Shown in pieces: positions 1 to 9,250 of a DNA stretch of 64,000 nt (positions are counted from its first letter, which is position 1; each line of letters opens with the position of its first letter). The DNA is from Hyaloscypha bicolor E (taxonomy: Eukaryota; Ascomycota; Leotiomycetes; Helotiales; Hyaloscyphaceae). The position numbers and the translations under genes are program-made. The stretch is from the NCBI RefSeq assembly GCF_002865645.1, contig NW_020194637.1, positions 1 to 64,000 of the forward strand, given 5' to 3'. The notes under the pieces were generated by a model. That model had not been told where the DNA came from. It searched no databases and was given only the letters and a program-made list of their open reading frames with translations.

Positions 1-127
1 CAGATCTTGATTGATTTCTTGTAAAATGGGAGGTGGGCAGAGCCCACCTTATATACATGTCTGTACAGGCTAGTTGGCCTTGCACGTGGTCATTTGCATG
101 TGACATGTCACATAACCATATTCAACA
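1..127 (-). repeat. Possible partial LTR of a second retroelement
   Basis: Read on the minus strand from base 127, the sequence starts TGTTGAATATGG, the same TGTTGA start as the LTRs at 275 and 2745. It contains a 14-bp palindrome (TGTGACATGTCACA) and a GGTGGGC/GCCCACC hairpin, so it resembles those hairpin-rich LTRs in style but not in sequence. The other end would lie outside the window. This is an inference from end sequence and palindromes only. Confidence 0.35.
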
Positions 128-274
128 GAAATCTTTTTAGGGGGTTTTATAGGGGATAAGTATGCTATAACTACTAAGGTAATATGTCTTAGCGTATTAA
201 TACCTTCATTTACTAGATTAGCAGCCTTGTAATTGATTTTGTAGGTACTAAATCAGAGACGCTCTATAAAACGG

Positions 275-416
275 TGTTGAAAGGGCAATCTGCAAGCCCG
301 GTGCACGTGCTTGCGCACGTGCACCAGCCACCTGATTTATGCACGCAGTGCATATAAGGGAGCTTCGCTCCCTTATTTGTACAATACACTCAATACATGC
401 TTTTATCCTCTCAACA
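275..416 (+). repeat. Left LTR, 142 bp, with three internal hairpins
   Basis: TG...CA termini. It carries three palindromes: an 11-bp stem with loop TTGC at 300-325, TGCAC-GCA-GTGCA at 340-352, and a 10-bp stem with loop TTC at 354-376. The matching copy in reverse orientation is at 2604-2745. Confidence 0.85.
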
Positions 417-514
417 GGTTATGATGCCCGGATTTCCGCTGGGACTCAGTCTCTCCCTCTCATCTCACACGCTAAGTCCCACCCACTTGTAAAAGCATGA
501 AAATTAACCTTTTA

Positions 515-749
515 TACCCGTTCGTACCTTCCACAAGTTACCACTGGTGGTTCGTGAGAGCGATCTGGCCTTTCTAGCGACTTGGCCAAGTATTTTGCAT
601 AGTAAATTTGTATAGGAGGTACTTCTGGTTGGCTAGTCCGTGCATGAAGCTTAGCGAGGAACACCAATTTGGTGGTGGCCAAGTCACTAGTGTGGCCAGA
701 TCGCTTTCACGAACCACCAGTGGTAACTTGTGGAAGGCACGAACGGGTA
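515..749. repeat. Foldback: 74-bp inverted arms, 87-nt spacer
   Basis: Arms at 515-588 and 676-749 are reverse complements with 68 of 74 positions matching by my alignment. The structure lies in the leader between the left LTR and the first ORF, so element RNA would form a long hairpin there. Short ORFs in this stretch on either strand are artefacts of the symmetric sequence. Confidence 0.88.
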
Positions 750-1408
750 GCTCCTCTCGCCCCGATTTCTGGTATGCGAGAGCTTCAGGTACCTTTCCCT
801 TTCGAAAACCATCTCTCGCTTTCGAAATTCGGTACAGGACACTGTGTCCTCTCCATTCTCTCGCCTCACTCTCTCGCTTTGGCCCCTCCCAGCCTCCTTA
901 CTTAGTACGTACGGATGGTTCGGCCAAAGCTCATCCGTGAACGAGTCATGTGGACCCCCGGAAATTAATTTTTCCAATCTTCCCTCCCTTTTCTACCGCA
1001 TTCTCCCTTTTTCTACCGCGTTTTACGGGTACGGAGCCTCCAAAAGGCGTTTTTCAGCCTCCTCATTTCCGTACCCAGGGCTGTGGGCCCACTAGCTCCG
1101 CGCCTCTCGGTTACTACCTTGTCAAGTACCGATTTGTGGGCTCTGAGCTCTCGTATCACTATGGAAACCACTGTACCTTCGTATAATGGACTAATTCCCT
1201 TGAATCGCATGGATGAAAACCTTATTCTTAACCTCTGAAAGCTATTAATCGCGAAGCGAGGCCCTCTTATTGGCTCTCGCTTAGTGTGGCGGTCCCGGAG
1301 AACTTCCGGTGAGCTGTGTCTCAATTTTTTATACCACGCCAAAGTGGTGAGAACTTTATTTCCGAGCCTGTACCCGTACCCGTACGGTTCATACGGTTTG
1401 TTTACTCG

Positions 1409-2155
1409 ATGTTTACTCCCAAGCGTGAGGAAACTGGTGGAGAGGGGGGAGAATCTGCCCCGGAAGATAAAAGGCAGGGGAGATCCTCTACCGTTCCCTC
1501 TCGCCCACAACTCACCGAGCAAACCCTCCTCCAACTTGAGCAATCTCTACCAAATTACCGTCTCGCACAGCGTAATCTCAGCCATTGGCTCTCCTATATC
1601 GAGAGTACCGTTCAAGATACGTTCGATACATATCGTGGCCTTCCAGACCCCGATTTCTATCCGTCCGCATTTGACGGGCCGTACTCCTCTGTTCCCCTCT
1701 CGCAAGCAGATTTCCAAGAGAGCCACCACTCACCCGCAGGTTCCTCGGATCTCTTTGGCTTTACGGTCCGCTCTCCTCGAGAGATTCAAGTAGTAATCCC
1801 CTCGCGGACTCACTCTCCCTCTCATCCTCCCTCTCAAGCCTTACCTCCTGCTCAACCAACCGTCACACAGCCCCGCTCTCCTCTCCTCTCGGCCCCTCAA
1901 GAGGCCCCTTTCGAGTTCTTCCATTTCGAGTCCGAGCCTCCCTCTCCGCAAAAGCTATCAAGCTCAGACTCAGATCCTCCACGTCCACGTCCTCCTCCGC
2001 AAAGACCTCCTCATTCAAGGTCCCCGTCACCTCTCTCTCGTCCTCCTTCTCGTCCTCCACGACTCACCCGTCTACGTCCGCGCAAGCGCTATAGATCAAC
2101 CAATTCCTCTCCTATCGAAGTTATCGAGATCCCAGACTCACAATCAGACGGATAA
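1409..2155 (+). CDS. Pro/Ser-rich ORF upstream of gag in the retroelement
   Basis: Open frame of about 248 aa from the first ATG at 1409. The open frame itself extends upstream to a GTG at 1316. The first 110 residues are mixed in composition. The rest is strongly enriched in Pro, Ser and Arg, including a run of PPSRPP-type segments, and the end is basic and then acidic. The stop codon lies three bases before the ATG of the gag-like ORF, so reinitiation or a bicistronic arrangement is possible. I recognise no family. It could be an extra gag-type or accessory protein of the element, or non-coding sequence that happens to be open. The pyrimidine-rich (CCTC) composition favours open frames by chance, hence the moderate confidence. 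Confidence 0.4.
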   Translation: MFTPKREETGGEGGESAPEDKRQGRSSTVPSRPQLTEQTLLQLEQSLPNYRLAQRNLSHWLSYIESTVQDTFDTYRGLPDPDFYPSAFDGPYSSVPLSQADFQESHHSPAGSSDLFGFTVRSPREIQVVIPSRTHSPSHPPSQALPPAQPTVTQPRSPLLSAPQEAPFEFFHFESEPPSPQKLSSSDSDPPRPRPPPQRPPHSRSPSPLSRPPSRPPRLTRLRPRKRYRSTNSSPIEVIEIPDSQSDG

Positions 2156-2158
2156 GCT

Positions 2159-2617
2159 ATGTCGTCCGACGAGAGCAAGATGAGTGGGATGTCCCTTAGC
2201 CTGATTCCACAGCTCAAGGATGACGGATCCAATTGGTGGGACTTCTTCCGTCGATTAGAGGAGACGCTCACAATGGGGGGTTTTGCGGATACAATGCAGC
2301 AAGCAAAGGAGCCATACTGCCCGCCCCCTCCGGCGGATCTCCTGGACAGTGCTACGGAGGCCCAGCGGGCGGCACACCTCGCTCGGCATGCGGACTATAC
2401 CCTGCTCAAGGCAGAGTATAATAAAGCGCTCCCGATCTGGACGGAGAAGCAAGGTCGCGCGTGTATGGCGATCCGGAGCAAGTGCGAGTATAATAACTAC
2501 CAAAAGGTCAAATCGAAGACCCGGGTATATCAGATGCTCGATGTCCTCCGGGCCGGCCGTGAGAAGGGCTCTGGAAAACTAATGGAGCTCACGACCCGGT
2601 TCTTGTTGAGAGGATAA
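2159..2617 (+). pseudogene. Copia gag-like ORF truncated by the right LTR
   Basis: A 152-aa frame with the pattern expected at the start of copia-type Gag: a hydrophobic start, then L-K-D-D-G-S-N-W-W-D-F-F-R-R-L near residue 20, a Pro-rich stretch, and a W-x-x-K-x-x-R-A-x-M-A-I helix region. The frame enters the LTR at 2604, so the last residues (L-L-R-G) are LTR-encoded. No zinc knuckle, protease or polymerase follows. The element is therefore non-autonomous in this copy. Confidence 0.65.
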
Positions 2618-2745
2618 AAGCATGTATTGAGTGTATTGTACAAATAAGGGAGCGAAGCTCCCTTATATGCACTGCGTGCATAAATCAGGTGGCTGGTGCA
2701 CGTGCTTGCGCACGTGCACCGGGCTTGCAGATTGCCCTTTCAACA
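2604..2745 (-). repeat. Right LTR, 142 bp, inverted
   Basis: Reverse complement of the left LTR over all 142 bp except four bases, which are exactly the loop of the first hairpin (2706-2709). That loop reads TTGC on the plus strand in both copies, so in LTR orientation it is flipped. The outer edge touches FPGS coding sequence at 2746. Confidence 0.85.
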
Positions 2746-3974
2746 TCCCGATCTTCCTGATTGAAGATTAACATTGTGGCAGAAGGTGGATTCGGCTCCG
2801 CTTGAGCTTGTACCAAATGGCCGTGAAACCAAGTAGCGGCAGCTCGAATACTGTCTGAAGTGTGCGCGCCATCTAGGTACCATGTAAGATTTCCATCTTT
2901 CAGAATCTGACACCGCCCTGGCCATTCCACAGTTTGCAAGCCAGCTACAAAGTTGCCAGGCAGAGTGTCTAGGGCGGTGGGCCCAGGTTCAGGCACATCG
3001 CGACAGATGCCGAGCCTCCTGAGATGACAAGCAGCGAGGGACGTCGCAAGAGCGGCATTCTCATTTTGAAATTCGCCGCCCAGTCCTAGCTTGAGCTCCT
3101 CTGTGGCCGAAGAGGGCTCCACAACTGCCAGATCGGCCCCCTTTTCAGAGGCCCGTTTCTCGAGAACACCTTGCGCATCCGGGGATTGCTTGACTGTGAA
3201 TGCTGGTACACCTCCTTTCATGATTCCAGCTTTGTGCCAAGCGATCTCTTCGATCGTTTCACCCAGCATCCCAACATGATCGATCCCCAAGCTTGTGATT
3301 CCAGTTGCTGTGACCGAACCTTGAGGCAATATGTTTGTACTATCGTACTCGCCGCCGATGCCACACTCAATAATTGCAGTTTCGACTCCCTCTTGTATGA
3401 ATGTATGTAGGGCCATAATTGTCAAGTATCTAAAGTAGCTCGGTCTCGTCTCGCAGTCTGCGTTACTGAATCGATCCCAAAGGGAGAAGAAATGGCGAGC
3501 AAATATTCGTTTTGACAAGGTGATGCCATCGATTCGTATTCGTTCTCTAACAGTCGTCAGATGGGGCGAGGTGTAGAGACCAATTTTCCCCAATGTGCCC
3601 TTCTGACTTTCACCAGTACTTCCCTTGTATTGCAGCAGAATCGATTCCACCATTGCGCAAACGCTCCCCTTTCCCTTTGTCCCGGCAACATGGATGAAGT
3701 TGAGGCGGTCGGTGAAATCCTCGGGAGGGTAACCGACTTTGCGTAGCAGGCCTAACATTTCCGGGATCGCGACGGCATTGGCATCTTGTCCAGAAGTAGA
3801 GAGAGTCTTCACCACTTGCTTGTTCGACTGGAGGGTTTCCAGCAGTTCGACAGCCTTTTCAAAGCTCCGTTCTTTCGAGATGGCGCGTGAGAAGATGAGT
3901 GAGGAACATCGTGTCGCAGAATGGAGGGATGCCCACGGCCGGGACGCAGGTCCCTTGCGGAGAAATGCCGCCAT
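2685..3974 (-). pseudogene. Folylpolyglutamate synthase copy 1, 3' end lost to LTR
   Basis: FPGS adds glutamates to folates in mitochondria and cytosol (yeast Met7). The intronless frame starts at 3974 with an Arg/Ser-rich, presequence-like N-terminus. It has the ATP-binding loop G-T-K-G-K-G-S at residues 98-104, the S-P-H-L motif, the G-I-D-H region and W-Y-L-D-G-A-H-T before the C-terminal domain. After L-I-F-N-Q near residue 405 the gene runs into the inverted LTR at 2745; the last residues and stop at 2685 are LTR sequence. About 90-100 C-terminal residues of the family are missing, covering part of the C-terminal domain. The remainder is not visible left of the element. A partly active product cannot be excluded. 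A second, diverged copy lies at 7102-8866. Confidence 0.8.
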
Positions 3975-4129
3975 AAGACATCACGAGACGTCGAGTGAAG
4001 AGGCTGTAACTTCGTGGAAGTCGAAGGGATGAAGATCTTGAGGTTGCTGATGCTTGGGAGGGTGTGTGACCAAGCGCGGGCGCGAAGCAAGGCAGCCCTG
4101 AATTCGCTAATTTTTCAAGGCTCAGCGCT

Positions 4130-5560
4130 GTGAACTCTCAACGCCATCAACAACATCACCACAACAAGATGGCACCTCGACGCACGAAATCTTCAGGCCC
4201 CCCGCCGCCTGCGAATACACTCGTGCTTGATAATGGCGCGTATACCATCAAGGCAGGACTTGTTGGTGCAGACACGGAAACGCCAGCTCCCAACATCATC
4301 CCCAACTGCCTCGCCCGAGATCGCGACAAGAAAGTCTACATCGGATCGCAGCTCTCCTCTTGCAAGGACTTCAGCGAGATCCTCTTCCGGCGCCCTGTGG
4401 AGAAGGGCTACCTTGTGAATTGGGAGGCGGAAAAGGAGATCTGGGAACATGAGTTCTTCGATCCTAAGGCGAGTCTTCACTGCGATCCTGCAGAAACAGG
4501 CTTGATTCTCACCGAGGCCCCAAATGCTCTGCCAGCGCTACAAACAAACTGCGATCAGGTGGCATTTGAGGAATTTGGGTTCGCGAGGTATCTGCGGGTT
4601 GCTGGCAGGTTGACTCCACCTGATTTCTTGAGCACGCGGCTGACTTCTCCAGCGCCAACTCTGAACGCATACACGGACATTCAATCTATCTTCAAATCAC
4701 CACCGCGCGACCCGGCCTCCACTCCAACTCTCCCTGCCGAAATCCTCATGCTCATCGACTCTGGTTACTCGCACACGTCGATCGCACCTCTCCTTCTTGG
4801 ACGTCCAATCCAATCTGCGATCAGAAGACTTGATGTCGGAGGCAAACTCCTTACAAACTACCTTACGCGATTGCTCTCCCTGCGCCAGTACGACATGCGA
4901 AATGATACATACCTCGTAAATGAGATCAAAGAAGCAACATGCTACGTTAGCAAAGACTTCAAGGCGGACATGGAAAGGACTTGGAAGGGGCCGAAGGGGG
5001 ATCGCCGGCCGGTGTACGAGACTGCTGATGGGATTGCAAAGGATTATGTGCTTCCCGATTACCACGGGCGAGCGAAGGGATATGTGAGGGACCACGATCC
5101 GAAAGCTGCGACAAAGTTGAAGGAGATGGTAAAGGGCAAAGCAATGGGAGCCTCAGAGGATGTCTTGACACTGAGGAATGAACGATTTACGGTTCCAGAA
5201 CTATTGTTCAGCCCCACAGACATTGGACTTCGACAATCAGGCATTGCACAGCAGGTAATGGATAGTTTATCAAGTCTGCCGATGGGATTATGGCCTGGGT
5301 TCTTGGCAAATATCGTTGTGGTTGGGGGGAACTCGAAGATCGAGGGCTTTGTGTTCAGATTGCAGGCAGAGATCAGAAGTTTGGCCCCTGCGGAATGCAT
5401 TGTTCGTGTAGCAAGACCGGCAGATCCAGTTGTCAACACCTGGCAAGGAGGGGCGAATCTGGCAAAGGATGAAGAGGCTTTGGGGAGATTGAGTGTCACA
5501 AGACAGGAGTATGAGGAGTATGGTGCTGGATGGGTGGCGAGGAAGTTTGGGGGAAGATGA
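4130..5560 (+). CDS. ARP6: Actin-related protein Arp6
   Basis: Arp6 is a nuclear actin-fold subunit of the SWR1 chromatin-remodelling complex, which deposits histone H2A.Z. The single-exon 476-aa frame begins the actin fold with L-V-L-D-N-G-A-Y-T-I-K-A-G. It carries Arp6-type blocks in order: K-D-F-S-E-I-L-F-R-R-P, E-K-G-Y-L-V-N-W-E, the C-D-P-A-E-T-G-L-I-L-T-E-A-P-N block, D-S-G-Y-S-H-T, and V-V-G-G-N near the end. Length fits fungal Arp6. A second ATG at 4169 gives 463 aa and is the more likely start, since the first 13 residues are His/Gln-rich and unlike the family. It is divergent from FPGS copy 1, with 155 bp between the two start codons. Confidence 0.92.
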   Translation: MNSQRHQQHHHNKMAPRRTKSSGPPPPANTLVLDNGAYTIKAGLVGADTETPAPNIIPNCLARDRDKKVYIGSQLSSCKDFSEILFRRPVEKGYLVNWEAEKEIWEHEFFDPKASLHCDPAETGLILTEAPNALPALQTNCDQVAFEEFGFARYLRVAGRLTPPDFLSTRLTSPAPTLNAYTDIQSIFKSPPRDPASTPTLPAEILMLIDSGYSHTSIAPLLLGRPIQSAIRRLDVGGKLLTNYLTRLLSLRQYDMRNDTYLVNEIKEATCYVSKDFKADMERTWKGPKGDRRPVYETADGIAKDYVLPDYHGRAKGYVRDHDPKAATKLKEMVKGKAMGASEDVLTLRNERFTVPELLFSPTDIGLRQSGIAQQVMDSLSSLPMGLWPGFLANIVVVGGNSKIEGFVFRLQAEIRSLAPAECIVRVARPADPVVNTWQGGANLAKDEEALGRLSVTRQEYEEYGAGWVARKFGGR

Positions 5561-6111
5561 TAGGGCTTCCAGAAGGTTTTGTTCAGTGTACCAACATAAC
5601 TCGAACAGAATGTCTGCCAATCTTGAACAAGCTACTCCATTCGAAAGGCGTTGCAGAATGAGGACATTTCTTGCCCTTCGCCCACCCGCTCCGAGGAGCG
5701 GTAAAGTGTTGAGTGGCCCCGGATTAGATACAGATCCAGCCTTAAATTATACATCCATACCTAAATACATTTGGAGCCAGGCAGTTTGCTCAACAGTTTG
5801 ATTTCACACCAAGATTCATCGGAGTCCGTCAATGTCAACGAGAAAATTCGGCTTTCAGGGGGAATTGCTGATTTCTAGTCGAAATCATCTGCGACAAGGC
5901 TGTGCTCTAGCCTCGAGGCATGACGCTGATTAATCCTGGCGCGACATCAATCCCCGCCTTCTCCGAATCCACCACAACAGTCTTTGGTTGTTTCACTTCC
6001 AAGAAGGCTGTGGTTCTTATTATCTAGACAACTCAATCGCCTTTTGCCTGCTTGTTCGCCTCTGCAAGCAATTGGACACATTCCCAAGCGTGCTGGGGAG
6101 CCACCTCCAGA
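5561..6111. other. Intergenic, no gene seen
   Basis: Arp6 3' region and the promoter of the phosphatase gene. Short open frames here show no family resemblance. Confidence 0.5.
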
Positions 6112-7000
6112 ATGACCACCCCCAGAGTATTCATCGTCCGCCACGGCGAAACAGAATGGTCTCTGAACGGCCGACATACCGGCACAACCGAGCTACCATT
6201 GACTGCAAACGGAGAGAAGAGAATTCTTGCAACAGGAAGAGCATTGGTAGGTGATGATCGCTTGATCGTACCACGGAAGCTTGCGCACATGTACGAGTTC
6301 TTCCTGCATCCCAGGCATCACTGACAGAAACGAAGCTATGTCTCCCCAAGAAGGCGTGCCCAAAAGACTCTCGAACTCCTCTACCTTGGCTGCCGGGTCA
6401 AGCTTCCCTGGCAGGAGGAACGCTCGCATCCTGATTCCGACATCCGCACGGAAGCCAGTGTGGAAATCACGGAAGACATCCGAGAGTGGGATTATGGCGA
6501 TTACGAGGGAATCACAAGTCCGCAGATTCGGGAATTAAGGAAGAAGCAGGGTATTGGTGGGCCCAATGGGGGGTGGGATATCTGGAAAGAAGGTTGTCCT
6601 GGGGGCGAGTATATATTCCCCACCCCGGTTGCTGGGATCCCCTGATGACGAGAACAGGTCTCCCGAGCAAGTCACGCACAGAATTGATCGACTTATCGGG
6701 GAGATACGGGAGAAATATCATGCACCTGTTATTGGCAAGCCCAAACACAGCGATCTGGCTGGAGATGTTCTTTTGGTAGCTCATGGACATATCCTAAGAG
6801 CGTTTGCTATGCGGTGGGCGGGAAAGACGCTGGCAGATGGACCGACATTCCTACTCGAAGCCGGTGGTGTTGGGACTTTGAGTTATGAGCACCATCAGCT
6901 GGATGAACCGGCAATACTGCTTGGAGGAGGATTCATGGTCGATGTAGTAGAGAAGTCAGAGAAACTTGGACAAGAGGAGGGAGAACATGAGAAGAAATGA
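6112..7000 (+). CDS. Histidine phosphatase, Shb17/phosphoglycerate mutase-like
   Basis: Three exons: 6112-6246, 6328-6608 and 6658-7000 (introns of 81 and 49 nt), giving 252 aa. The N-terminus has the catalytic R-H-G-E-T motif (V-R-H-G-E-T-E-W-S) followed by [12 protein letters not shown]. The second half has the H-G-H-I-L-R-A motif with the second catalytic His, and [11 protein letters not shown] between. The best match by eye is the sedoheptulose-1,7-bisphosphatase (Shb17) branch of the family, which feeds riboneogenesis. The substrate cannot be read from sequence alone. It is convergent with FPGS copy 2. Confidence 0.85.
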
Positions 7001-7101
7001 GATAATTTTTGATGACGATGGTAGGATGACATACGGTTTTGCATTTAGAGGGTTTAGAAGCAATGGGATAATGGCGGGGATGACTTCCTGGACATTCTAT
7101 T

Positions 7102-8866
7102 TCACAGTGCTTCCGCGCCTTCCAGGATGCCGAGTGCCCGGCCGACCAAATGCACACTGCCCGTGATGAAAGCATGAACCTTAGGCTCGCCCTGCTGCTT
7201 CAAGCTTCTGATATACTCGACAGCGTCCTCTACGCTTGGCAGCACTTTGATGGTCGTCGAGGGAGCAGTACCAAGTTCTCTCCATCTCTTTGCAAATTTC
7301 TTCTGCATTTCCAATCCCGCTACAGCAGCAGTATCGGTGGAAAGGTTCATCGAATCTGCATGGTCAGTCTGAACAAGAGTGAGAGTGGCAGTTGTCCCAA
7401 CCTCGATTGCTCAGTTTATCTGATGGCACAGTTGGGCAGAAGATAACATGATCAAAGGGCACGGATCTCTGGGTATTGATGGCCTTGAAGAGCCCTTCCA
7501 GGAGCTCCACAGCTTCACGATGACCTTGTTGGTTGAAAATGAGGACGCGAGTCCCTGGCCTGTTTCTTGTCAACACGTGGTTCGCAACCAGGCTGGGATT
7601 CAGTACTTCTCGAAGTTCTCATCATGAAACCATTTTGCAGCAACAGTAATGCTGTCTTGTGTATGGGCGCCATCAAGATACCATGTGATATCTCCTTCAT
7701 TTTTGGTCTCACATCTTCCACGCCATAGTACTTGCTCCAATCCATGCACAAACTCTTTCGGTAACAATGTCGCGCGTACCTCAAAGCCTGAGTCAAGTTT
7801 CTGGAGCACAGTCTCGGCCAAAGCAATCGCCAAACTCGCATTCAAGCGCTGAAATGATGCATTAGGTCGAATGCTGACGCCTTTAAGTCGAGGATCCTCG
7901 GCCAACACAGTAAGAGACTCGACGTCTTTTCTTTTGGCCCGTTCTTGAACAACTGCCAGAGCGGCCGGGATTTGGCTCACAGTGAAAGATGGGACTCCCT
8001 TCTTCTGTATCCCAGCTTTATGCCAGGCAATCTCTTCGATCGTTTTCCCCAACGTGAAAACATGGTCGATTCCCAAGGTCGAGATTCCAGTCACAGCAGG
8101 GTGATCCACAATATTTGTGGAATCAAATTCCCCACCCACGCCAACCTCATAGACTGCAGTATCGACGCTTTCCTGAAGAAAGACGTGGTAACTCAGTAAA
8201 GTGAGATATCGAAAGTACACAGGCTTCGGAGTAGGGACCTCTGATTTCGATGCGGCAGCTTCGAGCCTGTCCCAGACTTCAAAGAAATACTTGGCAAACA
8301 ATTCTCTGGATATCGGGACCGAATTAATCCGGATGCGTTCTCGAACGGCAATGAGATGTGGGGAGGTGAAGAGTCCAACATTTCGAGGGATATCATGTGA
8401 CTTGCGATATTGTGACAGGATCGAGTCAACGAAAGCACAGGTGGAGCCTTTGCCTTTGGTGCCAGCGACGTGGATGACATTGAGTTTGTTCAAGTCTCGT
8501 TGCTGGATGATAGATCAGTAGCTACGGTCTTCGGGAGGGGAGGGGAGGGGAGTGTACTGAGTAGCCAGTTTGGTCAAGGTATCTCCTCAGTTCGCTGTTC
8601 GCTGTCTCGCTGGGTCGAATACCGATATCTCTTTGCTTCTTTAGGGCTTCAAATGGTGTTTGAAGTGTGTTTAGCAGATCAACAGCGTCCTGAGTGTTGT
8701 TAGCTTGTGTTTGAAGGAAGGCAGGATGACCGACTTCGTAGGTTCTGGATGCCAAGACTGCAAAAGATCGTCGTGAGGATCTGCGATGCTGCTTATAGAT
8801 GTCACAAATCACACTGCGTCTTGGTGATCGACATAGGGAGTGCATCCCAAAAGGAGGTCGAGGCAT
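7102..8866 (-). pseudogene. Folylpolyglutamate synthase copy 2, frameshifted
   Basis: Exon 1 runs from 8866 (or 8923 for a longer start) to 8558. A 55-nt intron (8557-8503) joins it to the ATP-loop exon, which starts Q-R-D-L-N-K-L-N-V-I-H-V-A-G-T-K-G-K-G-S. The frame then reads to W-F-H-D-E-N-F and meets a stop at 7600. The family sequence resumes in another frame (A-N-H-V-L-T-R-N-R...L-I-F-N-Q-Q) and shifts again near 7390, after C-P-T-V-P, into the C-terminal block ending at 7102. No intron of plausible size (45 nt or more) restores either junction; the only AG/GT pairs give 14 and 33 nt. Either there are two real indels or base-call errors. By eye it is diverged from copy 1, so this is an old paralogue and not a recent duplicate. 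Confidence 0.68.
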
Positions 8867-9250
8867 GAGAGGGAAGAGAGGGGGGGAGAGGTTGGCGAGA
8901 GCATGGGGGCCGTGGGGACCCAAGTCTTGCTGGGTCGAAAGCGCAGGGTGCGGGAAAATGTCTCAGCCTTGTTCACTTTTGTGTGTCCAACGCGAGAGAC
9001 ACGGAGACAGCTGAAAGCGTCACCACTGCAGGTCCAATTGAGCATTGACTTTGAAAATGTTTTTCTGCCTTCAAAACCTCCTCCCCCCATCAAGCTCACT
9101 CGCATGGTCGCATGGCTGAGCAGGACACCCATAAATGCCCAGCTGTCTAAGCTGCCAAAGCTGCCATTTAACAACACTGGTTCGATTCCGACTCTTTTAA
9201 TAAAGCATTGCTAACCTCTAGCAGTCCTCCACCTGCGGCCTCTGCCTATC

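Larger units (their letters stand above)
275..2745. mobile_element. Copia-like retroelement remnant with inverted LTRs
   Basis: Two 142-bp copies of one LTR bound this segment in opposite orientation (275-416 plus, 2604-2745 minus). Each begins TGTTGA and ends TCAACA when read in its own direction. Between them lie a leader of about 1 kb with a large foldback, a Pro/Ser-rich ORF and a gag-like ORF that is cut off by the right LTR. There is no protease, integrase or reverse transcriptase. No matching target duplication flanks the unit (left outer bases AACGG, right outer bases TCCCG). The layout fits an autointegration or recombination product rather than a normal insertion. The right LTR abuts FPGS coding sequence, so the event broke that gene. 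The LTRs differ only in one 4-base hairpin loop, which implies a recent event. Confidence 0.75.

Noticed and set aside
608..1543. Several open frames on both strands in the retroelement leader
   Set aside because: They overlap the foldback and pyrimidine-rich leader, none resembles a protein family, and they contradict each other.
9170..9195. GGTTCGATTCC at about 9178, resembling a tRNA B box
   Set aside because: The flanking bases do not form a T-arm and no A box or acceptor stem is present at tRNA spacing.
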